64,000 nucleotides of DNA from DATARH01 sp963705325 (GTDB lineage Bacteria > Pseudomonadota > Alphaproteobacteria > ATCC43930 > CGMCC-115725), in the NCBI GenBank assembly GCA_963705325.1, contig OY970069.1, positions 5,394,001-5,458,000 of the forward strand. The letters run 5' to 3'. Positions 44,255 to 52,678 of this stretch are shown here, piece by piece; position 1 is the stretch's first letter; every line of letters begins with the position of its first letter. The translations under genes were made by a program, and so were the position numbers. The notes beneath the pieces were generated by a model. That model had not been told where the DNA came from and did not search any database. It was given only the letters and a program-made list of their open reading frames with translations.

Positions 44255-46018
44255 CTAGGGTTCCGTGGTCCAAGTGGCAAGCCGGCCGGTGATGAGGGTT
44301 TTCCAGCGGAAGGGATCGAGCTTCCCCGGCTGATCGTAAAAGAATTCCTCTAAATAGGGCTCGATTTCACCTTCCCAGATATCGTGCAGGGTCTGTCGCA
44401 AACTCTCGCCGTCCTTCAGGAAGAAGGAGATGCCGACCTCGTAGTTACGGTCATCGATCACGGCGTTCATGGCGCGTAGGGTTTCCACAAGCGGCTCAGC
44501 CGGAAGCCCGTTGCGCTCGAGCTGGGTCTGCAACACCGCATAGTCCGGCCCAAGATGGATAAAGCTGAAACGCCGGCGCAGCGCGTGATCGACAAGTGCA
44601 ATCGATCGATCCGCCGTGTTCATCGTACCGATGAGGAACACATTTTCCGGAATGTGAAACGGGCGGCTCTCGCCCGCGAGCGGTATGGCCTTTTCCCGGT
44701 ATTCAAGGAGATACATCAGCTCGCCGAAGATTCGGGACAGATTGCCGCGATTGATCTCGTCAATGATCAGCACGCAAGGCGAGCCGTCCGTCACTTCTGC
44801 GGCCTTATCGCAAAATTGCATAAAGCGGCCACGAGCTGGTTCAAATGTGAGTTGCCCGCCGCGCGTCACAGGGCGAATGCCCTGCATGAAGTCCTCGTAA
44901 CTGTAGGACGGATGAAACTGCAACGTCTCCACGAAACCGAGGCTTTCCGAGGTAAGCAGCCCCGCCAATCGCTCGGCAACGAACGTTTTGCCGGTTCCTG
45001 GCGGTCCCTGGAAGATGACGTGTTTCTTCCGATTGAGCCGACCTTCCCATAACCGGATCGTCTCCACGGGAATCGCGGTTTCGCTCGAAAAGTCGTCTGC
45101 GGAATAGGCCGGCGCGCGAGGACCGGTAACCGTATCAAGCGCGTCTACTGACGCCGACAATTCTTCGGGAGCAGCCTCATGCGTCGGGTCAAGATGAATA
45201 TAGCGAACCACCCCTTCGGGGCGCCGCAATGCTTCAGGGGTCAGCGCGGCAAGTCCGATCCTTTCCCCAGCGGTCCTGATAATGTTTCTCACCTGATTTA
45301 CGATGAGGTGACCACCTTTCGGTGACGGAAACAGGGGACCAGTCGTGATCTGCGATGCGTCCAGCCATGCTTTTAGCGCCGTCACGGGACACAGCTCATC
45401 ATTTCGCTGCGTGATCCTCACCTCGCCGTAATCTTGTCCCCGAGATCGCCGAAACCTTATGATCATTTCGTCGCCAACGACCGTTACGTCCTCTGCGTTG
45501 AGGTTTGCCACCTCTGCACGGCGGAAGTTGGCCGCTCGAATTAGAAGAATTATTGTCTTGTTTCGGATACCAGTCCGAGTGTCTCGCATCGCGCGGACGA
45601 GCTGAATGACCTGCTCGTCGGGTATCTGCCCTATTAATCGGCGCGACGCCGGCTTCGGGAGTAGCTTTCTAATTTCAAAAGTATCATTTTTGTCAAGGGG
45701 TTGGCCTAAATTTTCACGCGCGGCCATAATGGCGGAGAGATAGGTCGCCTGAGTTGAGGATGACAACGCTCTAAAACGCTCTGAGGTGACGTAGCCTTCA
45801 ATGGCTTCACGAATTACCCCCTTGGTTCGAGCGCGTGGGTCCCTGCCGTTTTCGTCGCACCATCGCGAGAAGTCCTGCCATCCCGGCCGGTATGTGCCCT
45901 CAGATGCCCCAAATTGCGGCTCTTGAGTTGGCGCGAGCGCATGAACCTCTCCGACCACGCTCTGAGCGGGTCCAGCGCGCGTGTCAGCGGTCGTCCCAAC
46001 CAACGGCGCTTCGCTCAT
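44255..46018 (-). CDS. McrB-type AAA+ GTPase with an N-terminal tyrosine-recombinase-like domain
   Basis: This continuous 587-residue frame joins two modules. Residues about 45-275 follow a XerD-like integrase: a helical core-binding part, LIRAANFRRAEVANLNAEDV with the first catalytic Arg (R166), CPVTALKAWLDASQITTGPL and LTPEALRR, where the box II His is Glu (E262) and R265 remains. The segment with the GHxS motif is missing and a Tyr (Y273) follows almost at once. Residues 330-587 are McrB: Walker A GPPGTGKT (338-345), Walker B LIIDEINR and the MNTADRS signature (466-472). The integrase fold probably acts as the DNA-recognition domain. It is followed directly by mcrC. Confidence 0.85.
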   Translation of the reverse strand: MSEAPLVGTTADTRAGPAQSVVGEVHALAPTQEPQFGASEGTYRPGWQDFSRWCDENGRDPRARTKGVIREAIEGYVTSERFRALSSSTQATYLSAIMAARENLGQPLDKNDTFEIRKLLPKPASRRLIGQIPDEQVIQLVRAMRDTRTGIRNKTIILLIRAANFRRAEVANLNAEDVTVVGDEMIIRFRRSRGQDYGEVRITQRNDELCPVTALKAWLDASQITTGPLFPSPKGGHLIVNQVRNIIRTAGERIGLAALTPEALRRPEGVVRYIHLDPTHEAAPEELSASVDALDTVTGPRAPAYSADDFSSETAIPVETIRLWEGRLNRKKHVIFQGPPGTGKTFVAERLAGLLTSESLGFVETLQFHPSYSYEDFMQGIRPVTRGGQLTFEPARGRFMQFCDKAAEVTDGSPCVLIIDEINRGNLSRIFGELMYLLEYREKAIPLAGESRPFHIPENVFLIGTMNTADRSIALVDHALRRRFSFIHLGPDYAVLQTQLERNGLPAEPLVETLRAMNAVIDDRNYEVGISFFLKDGESLRQTLHDIWEGEIEPYLEEFFYDQPGKLDPFRWKTLITGRLATWTTEP

Positions 46019-46277
46019 GGCCTGCGCTCAGTTTCATATCGAACGAACGAGTCTCCACTTCTAACAGAAGGCGTCAATGATCGCCCGGAGAAGTGGTTTA
46101 GTGTGTCCATCGACGGTCGCTCCGGGGATGGAACCAATCGACCGAAACGGGAGTCACCGATGAGGGTCCCGGATGCCGTCTATCTCTCGGTAGAAATCGG
46201 AGCAATTATAAGGGTTTATGGCCCAAATCGTGGTATGTTTACGGCATTGAAAACCCACGTTTTTGGAGCCGAAAACG

Positions 46278-46679
46278 ATGCTTACCGGCAGCATATTTAC
46301 CGCTCCACGCGGGCCAGGGCTGATTGCGGTAACGCGGTCGCTCCCGCCGCATCTTGCCGGGCGGATCAAGCGCTACCCGGCGCTAGCTACGCCGCGGCGG
46401 ATGTCGGGGATCAACACAAAAGCGGCGTTCTGCAGGGCGTTTTTCGCCGGCGTGTTGCGCGATCTCGACCCAGCCGAGGAGTGGGCGCAACTACACGAAT
46501 TGGCCGGGCCGGGCGTCGAGCCGGTGATTGCGTGTTTTGAACGGCCGCCTTGGTCGGAAACGAATTTTTGCCACCGACGGCTCGTCGCGCGATGGTTCGC
46601 CGACCGGCTCGGCGAGGAGGTACTGGAGATGGAGCCGCCGCCGGCGAGGCAAGGCGATCTGTTCGGAGGCGCGCGATGA
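46278..46679 (+). CDS. DUF488-family protein
   Basis: This 133-residue protein has the family pattern: a first strand ending in VTRSLPP, a central helix region, ACFERPPWSETNFCHRRLVA with the conserved Cys-His-Arg, and LVARWFADRLGE. DUF488 proteins are often found in mobile or defence-rich regions, but their biochemical role is unclear. The ATG at 46278 lies after GGAG. Its last bases overlap the start of the next gene (ATGA). Confidence 0.75.
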   Translation: MLTGSIFTAPRGPGLIAVTRSLPPHLAGRIKRYPALATPRRMSGINTKAAFCRAFFAGVLRDLDPAEEWAQLHELAGPGVEPVIACFERPPWSETNFCHRRLVARWFADRLGEEVLEMEPPPARQGDLFGGAR

Positions 46680-47077
46680 ACCCGATCAAGATGACCGCCT
46701 GGATGGCGTGCCCGAGCTGGCTGCTCGCCGCCGTCTCGCCCGAGCGGTTCTACCGGCGCATGGTCCGCAGAGCTTGTTGGAGCGTCGCCCGTAGCGTGAG
46801 GTATGGCGGCGGCCGGGTCGCGCACCACGCCCGTCGCATCCGCGCGACGATCGCCTCGGCGCCGACGCTGCCGAGCACCGGGTTGGATCGACCGATCAAC
46901 GAAACAATCCCCAAGGCTGATGTCGCCAGCGTGCGCGGTTGGGCTGCGCGCGCCGCGGAGTTTCTGCCCCGCCGCAGCGCGAAGATCACGTCGTTAATCG
47001 ATCACGACGCGCCGGTGCGCGCCGTTCGCGATGAGTTCGCGGCCGGGATCGATGACGTGCGTCGGCTCCAGAAATAG
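46676..47077 (+). CDS. Hypothetical protein
   Basis: This 133-residue Arg/Ala-rich protein is translationally coupled to the DUF488 gene by an ATGA overlap. A short hydrophobic segment (WMACPSWLLAAVSPE) near the N-terminus is followed by basic helices. The C-terminal part (AAGIDDVRRLQK) is helical. No domain was recognised. Confidence 0.5.
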   Translation: MNPIKMTAWMACPSWLLAAVSPERFYRRMVRRACWSVARSVRYGGGRVAHHARRIRATIASAPTLPSTGLDRPINETIPKADVASVRGWAARAAEFLPRRSAKITSLIDHDAPVRAVRDEFAAGIDDVRRLQK

Positions 47078-47481
47078 CGGTCGTCGGACCGAGCGGAAGA
47101 CAACGCCTCAATTCGACCCGAAGCGGACCGTCAGCCTTCGTGGCTTTTCGTGCACCCTTCGCTCTTAGGGGCGCACCGAAGCCGCAGCCATTCCGAATTG
47201 GAAAATCAACCCGACGCTCGTTGAACGGTACCGAATACAGCGGGACTTTGCGGCTGGTGCGACCCGAGCATCTTGGTCAAGGAAGAGCAGGAGGATTGGA
47301 TGAAGAAGTTTCTGTAGCCCGGGCGTTTGTCGCCGGCGATGCCTTGGCGACCGAACCACTGACAAATCAGCGGAGGTCCGAGACTGGCATCATAGCCCCG
47401 GTGGAAGGTCGTCTAGTAATCGACCGAGGAGGTGTCCGGAGGTCAGTACAACCTAGGCGGTCGATTGTGTGAATAGCAACA
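47078..47481. other. Non-coding stretch
   Basis: Frames on both strands here lack G/C third-position bias and recognisable domains. The right end leads into the porin gene terminator. No RNA gene or repeat was recognised. Confidence 0.5.
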
Positions 47482-47501
47482 GGGCGGCCCGAGGGCCGCC
47501 C
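47482..47501 (-). terminator. Hairpin terminator of the porin gene
   Basis: GGGCGGCCC (47482-47490) and GGGCCGCCC (47493-47501) are exact complements and lie 30 bp past the porin stop codon on the minus strand. The following transcript is only moderately U-rich (UGUUGCUAUU), so it would be a weak intrinsic terminator. Confidence 0.65.
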
Positions 47502-47530
47502 CACTACTTCTGGTATCGAGATGTCGCCGT

Positions 47531-48793
47531 TTACGGGGCGATGATCTCGACCCGGCGGTTCTGCGGCTCGCGCACGCCATCCGCCGTCGGCACCCGGTTG
47601 TCGTTCTCGCCGCGGCCAGACACAACCATCTGCGCCGGCGGCACACCTTGGGCTGCCAACGCCTTGGCGACGTTGTTCGCGCGCCGCTCGGAAAGCCGCT
47701 GGTTGTAACCGGGCGACCCCGAGCGGTCGGTGTAGCCAGTCACCTGGATCTGCACCGGCGCTCCCGACTTATAGGCATCGGCCGCCTGCGCAATAATCTG
47801 CCGGCCCTCAGCCGTGATCGTGTCCTTGTCCCAATCGAAGAACACGATGAACACCCTCGGCGCCGCCGGTGGCGGGGCCGGCATCGCAGCAGGTGCCGGC
47901 GGCGGTGGCGGCGGCGGCGCGAAGTGGTAGTTCAGACCCACGCGCACCACGTCCTCGACGAAGCTCGAAGCTGAACGCATCGTGCTGTTCGTCGTAAGCG
48001 CGCCGCCAGGGCCGTACACGTATTTAAGGTTGGCTGCGGTCGTACCCAGATCGGCCCGGATGTATTCCGCCTTCAGGCTCCAATTCGGCAGGAACATCCA
48101 CTCGGCACCGCCGCCCCAAGCGAGCCCAGCGCCCCACCGGTGGTGATTATCCGTTGTCGTTGCCTGAGTTCCCGACGGCGGCGCGCAAGTCGGACAGTTC
48201 CACGACGCGCGCATCTCGGTCTCGCCCCAGGCCAGACCGCCGCTGACAAACAGCATCAAGTTTGGCGTCGGCAAGAATCCAGCGCGCACCCGATCGGTGC
48301 TCATAAAGCCAACGCTCTTCTTGAAGCTCGTCGTAAACGGCAGCAGCAACCCGCCAGGGTACGCAAACGTCCGCGTGCCGGTGGCGTCGCCGTCGTCAAA
48401 ATCCATCTCAAAGCCGAGCACCCACTGCGGCGCCACCTGCTTGTTGTAGCCAAGCGTCGCACCCACCTGCCAGCCGTCGTACGAGAGGTTGAACTGGTTC
48501 GGGATCGTCTGCCCGCCAAACGGGCCAAACGGGCCCGGTGTCGACAGGTCCGTGCCCAGCCCGCCAACGCCGTTGTCGGTCCCAGTATTGACAACGTTGT
48601 CGCGAGCGCTGTTGACCCAGCCGCCGTTTATGCCGACATAAAACCCGCTCCAGTCGAGCGCCATCGGCGGCGGCGGCATCTGCGCCAATTGTGCCCCCGG
48701 CACCAGCGTGCCAGCCGGCGCATCCTCGGCCAGCGCCGGCGCAATCGAACCGACTAGTATTGCCGCCCCAGCGAGAAGAAACTTGTTGAGCAT
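47531..48793 (-). CDS. Omp25-like outer-membrane beta-barrel with C-terminal OmpA domain
   Basis: This 420-residue protein has a signal peptide (MLNKFLLAGAAILVGSIAPALA). An eight-strand opacity-type barrel follows (WSGFYVGINGGWV ... VVRVGLNYHFAP), then a proline-rich linker of seven consecutive Pro and more. The peptidoglycan-binding OmpA domain shows VFFDWDKDTITAEG, TGYTDRSGSPGYNQRLSERR and a final NRRVEI. It would link the outer membrane to the cell wall. It is unusual cargo for an element of this size and may be a surface or phage-receptor determinant. Confidence 0.92.
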   Translation of the reverse strand: MLNKFLLAGAAILVGSIAPALAEDAPAGTLVPGAQLAQMPPPPMALDWSGFYVGINGGWVNSARDNVVNTGTDNGVGGLGTDLSTPGPFGPFGGQTIPNQFNLSYDGWQVGATLGYNKQVAPQWVLGFEMDFDDGDATGTRTFAYPGGLLLPFTTSFKKSVGFMSTDRVRAGFLPTPNLMLFVSGGLAWGETEMRASWNCPTCAPPSGTQATTTDNHHRWGAGLAWGGGAEWMFLPNWSLKAEYIRADLGTTAANLKYVYGPGGALTTNSTMRSASSFVEDVVRVGLNYHFAPPPPPPPAPAAMPAPPPAAPRVFIVFFDWDKDTITAEGRQIIAQAADAYKSGAPVQIQVTGYTDRSGSPGYNQRLSERRANNVAKALAAQGVPPAQMVVSGRGENDNRVPTADGVREPQNRRVEIIAP

Positions 48794-48849
48794 CAGTCTG
48801 ACCCCCTAATTCAATCTCCGGAATATAGCGTAATTGGTTCTCGTTGTCC

Positions 48850-48865
48850 GTTGCAAATAAGCAAC
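48850..48865. promoter_or_regulatory. Short inverted repeat between the porin and XRE genes
   Basis: GTTGCAAATAAGCAAC has 5-bp arms GTTGC/GCAAC around 6 bases. It sits 57 bp upstream of the porin start and 124 bp before the XRE gene. It may be an operator for the XRE protein; the arms are short, so chance is possible. Confidence 0.3.
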
Positions 48866-48989
48866 ATCGCTCTAAAATTTCGCCCGTAGCCTCATTGCGC
48901 GTGCCGTGTCGGGCAAGGAGCACCGGCTGGTCGTCGCCTTTTCGCTATGGCATTTTGGGGGCCGTCTAGATTCCCTGGCGCTGAGGAGA

Positions 48990-49367
48990 ATGAATTTGGC
49001 GGGTCCACGCAGTGTGACCGACGACGATCGCGAGATTGGCACGCGCCTACGCTGGGCCAGGGGAGCGCTGGGTGCAACTCGGCGGGAGTTTGCCGAAGTG
49101 CTAGGCGTGTCAGCGCAACAGGTATTGAATTACGAGCTCGGTCGCAATCGCATTTCTGCCGGGCAACTGATTGCAATTGCTCGCGCATTCAAAATACCTT
49201 TTTCTCGCCTTTTTGGCGATGCCGCTACGAACTTGTCGGTATCACAATATCAAGCCACCATCCAATTGTTTCGCAACTTTAGTATGCTCGATGCAGACCT
49301 TCAGGGGGCGGTGGTGGACCTCACACGAACGCTCGCGTCACGTACATCGGCTTCCAAGGAATCCTGA
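48990..49367 (+). CDS. XRE-family transcriptional regulator
   Basis: This 125-residue protein has a HTH_3 domain at about residues 15-70 (LRWARGALGATRREFAEVLG, SAQQVLNYELGRNRISAGQL). A short C-terminal tail of about 45 residues may oligomerise. It is divergent from the porin gene, with a 196-bp gap holding a small inverted repeat. The start is uncertain because GAGGAG lies very close to the ATG and a TTG six bases downstream is better spaced. Confidence 0.82.
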   Translation: MNLAGPRSVTDDDREIGTRLRWARGALGATRREFAEVLGVSAQQVLNYELGRNRISAGQLIAIARAFKIPFSRLFGDAATNLSVSQYQATIQLFRNFSMLDADLQGAVVDLTRTLASRTSASKES

Positions 49368-49520
49368 GCCGAAACTAGCCTCACCGCGCGGCTAGAGCGA
49401 CTGAGGTGCTTTTATTGCAACCGGGGAGCGCAACAGGCCAAAGTGAGCACACCCGCATCCTCGCCCACCTTGGGGCATCTCTCCTAATATATGTATGTGT
49501 GACGACACGGGGGTTGACGA

Positions 49521-49946
49521 GTGACCGAGAAGAATAGGGCTGCCGCGAGGCAACGGTGGTCTGATCCACGGCAGCGCGAAAGACAAAGTGCCCTTGTTAA
49601 AGCACGATGGGATGACCCGATCGAACGCGAAAGGATGAGGGCGATATCCAGCGCAAGATGGGCTGATCCGATCGCACGCAAAAAAATCAGTGACTTGACT
49701 AAAGCGCGATGGGCTGATCCGGTCGAACGCGAAAAACTCAGTGCCCTGGCTAAAGCACGATGGGCTGATCCGACCCAACGTGAAAAGATGAGGATCGCGA
49801 CATCCAGTGCGCGATGGGCTGATCCGGTCGAACGCGAAAAAATCAGTGCCCTGACCAAAGCGCGATGGGCTGATCCGGTGATGCGAGAGAAGATGATTGC
49901 AGGGATGCAGGCGGCCAAGAAGCGCCAGCGAGATCCACAAGAATAG
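49521..49946 (+). CDS. Tandem-repeat protein with seven RWADP...REK units (NUMOD-like)
   Basis: This 141-residue basic protein begins with GTG and consists almost wholly of a 17-residue unit, RWADPVEREKISALTKA and variants, repeated seven times with one 18-residue unit. Each unit is predicted to be a helix with an invariant Trp. It resembles NUMOD3-like DNA-binding modules next to homing nucleases, but no nuclease domain is attached. The repeats correspond to 51-bp DNA units at about 49550-49900. It may bind nucleic acid; function is unknown. Confidence 0.6.
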   Translation: MTEKNRAAARQRWSDPRQRERQSALVKARWDDPIERERMRAISSARWADPIARKKISDLTKARWADPVEREKLSALAKARWADPTQREKMRIATSSARWADPVEREKISALTKARWADPVMREKMIAGMQAAKKRQRDPQE

Positions 49947-50370
49947 ACTGACAGAACGGGATCACCTAGGGCAAAATCGGCGTTGTCGGCGACAACGGCA
50001 ATAGGCTGCTTTGGATCGAGGCCGTGTGAAAACGTTTCTGCGGGCCATCGGGGCGGATCGCGGCCGGCGCCTCGGCTCGGTCAGCTGCAACCTGCATGGT
50101 CGTCTCCAGAGTGGGTGGGTCAGCAACCCCACTCTGGCAGAGCGTCGGTCGCTATCCTGACGCCCATAGGATCTTTCCACCCGACTGAGCCGTTTGGCGC
50201 AGCAATCGTGAAGGTCCGGGTCGGGGCATGAGCAGCCGCTCGCAGCTCGATCACCGAATGGCTGCAATGGGGTCGGAAGCAGCCATGCCTGCGGCCGTTG
50301 ATCTTCCTCTCCGACGAAATTAGCCACCACTGCCTCGGCAAACTCGCTACGGCACCGAAAGCCGGGCCGA
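49947..50370. other. Non-coding stretch
   Basis: No frame here has codon bias or a recognisable domain on either strand. It separates the plus-strand repeat gene from the minus-strand phage-like block and probably holds the 3' flanks of both. Confidence 0.5.
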
Positions 50371-50634
50371 TCACTCTGTATCCCCTCGCGTCGTTTCGAC
50401 CGCCACGTGATCGTCCGCATCCGCAGGAGCGGAAGCGCCAACCGTTGGAGCCGCCAGCGCCATCATCTCCCACAAGCTCATAATCCGCTCGCCGCCAAAG
50501 GACTCGATCTCGATCTGCCGCAGCCGCGCCCGGGACTTATTGGTCCGGTAGCGCTTCACCAACTCCTGACGGCGTTTCCGGTGCTCAGCGTCGTTGGCGT
50601 AGCGTTCATTCCTGCGCCATTGCGGATCGGGCAT
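50371..50634 (-). CDS. Small basic hypothetical protein
   Basis: The frame encodes 87 residues, starting at an ATG 8 bases after GGAG. The N-terminal half is strongly charged and aromatic (WRRNERYANDAEHRKRRQEL, then VKRYRTNKSRAR), a pattern seen in small phage and island proteins that may bind nucleic acid. The C-terminal half is low-complexity. It is the last gene of the minus-strand block. Confidence 0.5.
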   Translation of the reverse strand: MPDPQWRRNERYANDAEHRKRRQELVKRYRTNKSRARLRQIEIESFGGERIMSLWEMMALAAPTVGASAPADADDHVAVETTRGDTE

Positions 50635-50760
50635 AAATCGGTCTCCAAGCGCGGTTAATCGACGATGATCTGCGGCGACGCGACGACGAAGTTCAGGCAA
50701 CCGGCGACGATGCGGGTGTAGACCCCCACTTCGCTATTTCGGCACGTTCAACGGTCAATC

Positions 50761-51122
50761 TCAAATCGGACAAATCGCCGACGATGGCCCATAGGGTTCG
50801 GCCCCCCTACTATTGAGCCGACGGCCACCGCCATTCCTTTCAGCCGCCATCGCCGCAGGCTTGCGCTGGAGCGTCGCCTGTCCCCGGCTGTGTGTGTGCA
50901 CCACGAGATAGAACCTGCGTTGGTTCAGCGTGCTGGTGCTCTCGGCGCGCTGCCGACCATCTCGGCTCTTGCCGATCTCGAACGAGACGCAATCGCCAAT
51001 TATCGGCTCACGCGATCGATCGACGAGGCCAGTGACGTGAAAAAAATGTCGTCGCCGTTCCCATCGGGGTTGAGAAATCCGAAGCCCCTTTCCGGCTTCC
51101 AGCTTGCGATCCTGCCTTGCAT
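50761..51122 (-). pseudogene. Cold-shock-domain protein, frameshifted at a run of seven T
   Basis: The ATG at 51122 follows GGAGG. It opens a cold-shock domain (MQGRIASWKPERGFGFLNPD, then GNGDDIFF) that stops at 51000 after only 40 residues. The expected continuation, HVTGLVDRSREPIIGDCVSF then EIGKSRDGRQRA, is present in another frame and stays open to 50761. The shift falls exactly at a T7 run on the coding strand (plus strand 51040-51046); one more T would restore the frame. It may be a true mutation, a sequencing error, or slippage. The C-terminal extension is unlike typical Csp proteins. Confidence 0.65.
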
Positions 51123-51294
51123 TGTTCCTCCGTTAGAGTTGATCGGCGGTCGGAGCCGGAGGCCACCCCAACTCCGACCGCCTTTCCTCGCGCTCAGCCG
51201 GCGTCCAGACGGCGAGCGCGAAGCTCGAAAAAGTCGGCGGGCCGGAGCCGGTCCCAAGCTCCAACCCGCCTCGCGGAGCCACCGCGGTTCAACA

Positions 51295-51813
51295 TCAAGC
51301 GGCCTTCCGAAAAATCTTCAGATCGAGGAGCAGGTCGAGCAGCACCAGCTCTTCATCGATCCCGCCGCGCGCTTTTCCAGGGAGGAGCGATGCAACGACG
51401 ACCAGTTCCGCGCCCGGCGCTTCGGCATCGCGCCGCCGCAGGCGATCGACATAACGCGGCGGGCCCCACCAGCCGATGCTATTGTCGCTGTTGTCGTTCG
51501 CGGCGCTTGCCGCGCCGGCGATGACCGACATATTGGCGGTGACCAAATCGCCCGGCGCCGAGGCATCGGCGGCAGCAGGACCGGCAATCAACGACGCAGT
51601 GGTGGTCAAGGTCGCGCCGACCGCGCTCGCGCTGCCCGCCGCAGCGCCTTCAATGATCGTCGTGCCGTCCGAAAGAACTTGCTTGGCGACGCTTGCCGCG
51701 CCCGTCGCCGAACCCGCGATCAACGACGCGCTGGCGGTCAGAACCGCGCCAGCCGCGCTCGCGCTAAGCTCAAACTGACCGAGGGCGAATTGCCCGAGCG
51801 CGCCGAAGATCAT
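51295..51813 (-). CDS. Phage-like Ala/Gly-rich hypothetical protein
   Basis: This 172-residue protein starts in an ATGA overlap with the upstream gene. The N-terminal part contains FGALGQFALGQFEL, a pattern common in small phage structural-region proteins. Repeated Ala/Ser/Thr strands follow (SASLIAGSATGAAS, TASLIAGPAAADAS, MSVIAGAASAAND), three rough repeats of about 30 residues. The C-terminal part is charged. It is likely a secreted or surface repeat protein or a phage remnant; no function is assigned. Confidence 0.5.
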   Translation of the reverse strand: MIFGALGQFALGQFELSASAAGAVLTASASLIAGSATGAASVAKQVLSDGTTIIEGAAAGSASAVGATLTTTASLIAGPAAADASAPGDLVTANMSVIAGAASAANDNSDNSIGWWGPPRYVDRLRRRDAEAPGAELVVVASLLPGKARGGIDEELVLLDLLLDLKIFRKAA

Positions 51814-52181
51814 TCGCGGGACGCCCGCAACTGAGCGATGGCGCGCGCGGCCTTCGTATCATCGCGCTCGATCTCCTCGAGCCGGGCGAGCCGGCGTTCG
51901 AGGTCATCGACTCGCTTCCGATCCGCGGTACGGGCGGCATCAAGAACGTCGAAATTTCCCGAGTGCCTCTCCAGCACGTCGACGACGCGCTCCATCTCAG
52001 AACGCGGGCCGGGCTGCGGTGATGGCGGTGGTGATGGCGGTGGTGATGGCGGCTTCACCGCCCTGGCGCGCACGCCGTGCACGCGCGGTCCTTTGATGTC
52101 CCAATTGGCCGGCGCGGTCTGGGTGAGCCCACCGGATCGACGAAACGCTTCGAACACACGCTTTCGCCTGCTGGTCATCAT
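51810..52181 (-). CDS. Hypothetical protein with proline-serine repeat and coiled coil
   Basis: This 123-residue protein has a basic N-terminus (TSRRKRVFEAFRRSGG), a PPSPPPSPPPSP stretch in the middle and a C-terminal coiled coil (DDLERRLARLEEIERDD). Two adjacent ATGs overlap the stop of the ClpP-like gene, so translation is coupled. No family was recognised. Confidence 0.5.
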   Translation of the reverse strand: MMTSRRKRVFEAFRRSGGLTQTAPANWDIKGPRVHGVRARAVKPPSPPPSPPPSPQPGPRSEMERVVDVLERHSGNFDVLDAARTADRKRVDDLERRLARLEEIERDDTKAARAIAQLRASRE

Positions 52182-52678
52182 CCCTCCGAGTAGAGCAGGC
52201 GCGCCTTGAGGCACGCCGCGCGGTTCAACCAAGCCTCGGCTGCGAGGAGCTGCCGCGCGCTATCGTCGCTCATGCCGGTCGCGGTGGTGATCGCGCAGGC
52301 GAGCCAATCGTCCGTCTGCTCTAGCTGCCCCAGCAGCGAGCGAAGGGTCTCGGCGGTGCACTCGGGAACATGGAGGCTCTTGTAGCGGCTATAGTGCAGG
52401 GAGACCTTGCAGGACGGCTCTAAATCCCTCCGCGCGGCCGCAAGCCAAATCATCGCTGCGCCGCTCGCGATTTGGTCGACCCCCCAGGCGATCAACGGGT
52501 GGGGATACGATTGGACGCGCCGAGCAATCCGCAGCGTCGAGCGAACATCTCCACCTTCCGATCGCAGGCGAAGGCTGACCGCCTGCCCGGCCTCGGCGGC
52601 ATCGGCAAGCTGATCACAGACGATATCCGCGAGATCCTCGGTGATTTCGCCGACGATTTCGATTTCGACCGCGGTCAT
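52178..52678 (-). CDS. ClpP/crotonase-fold serine protease-like protein
   Basis: This 166-residue protein has a ClpP-like core. It includes IVGEITEDLADIVCDQLADA, LRSEGGDVRSTLRIARRVQS and a putative nucleophile region IASGAAMIWLAAARRDLEP, followed by VSLHYS. Compact ClpP-like proteins in phages process capsid or scaffold proteins. Here no capsid gene is nearby, so the target is unknown. Both ends overlap neighbours by ATGA. Confidence 0.68.
   Translation of the reverse strand: MTAVEIEIVGEITEDLADIVCDQLADAAEAGQAVSLRLRSEGGDVRSTLRIARRVQSYPHPLIAWGVDQIASGAAMIWLAAARRDLEPSCKVSLHYSRYKSLHVPECTAETLRSLLGQLEQTDDWLACAITTATGMSDDSARQLLAAEAWLNRAACLKARLLYSEG

Noticed and set aside
44255..46018. Two separate genes, a small integrase and mcrB
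   Set aside because: No stop codon or internal ribosome-binding site separates them and the McrB part lacks its own N-terminal domain, so a fusion is the simpler reading.
47140..47472. 110-residue plus-strand frame between island genes
   Set aside because: No codon bias, no ribosome-binding site and no domain are visible.
49550..49900. 51-bp DNA repeats considered as a CRISPR-like array
   Set aside because: The repeat unit is contiguous, has no spacers and keeps a reading frame, so it is a coding repeat.
49392..49940. Minus-strand frame with repeated RISPS units opposite the tandem-repeat gene
   Set aside because: It is the mirror of the plus-strand repeats, has poor codon bias, and the plus-strand frame has the better structured product.
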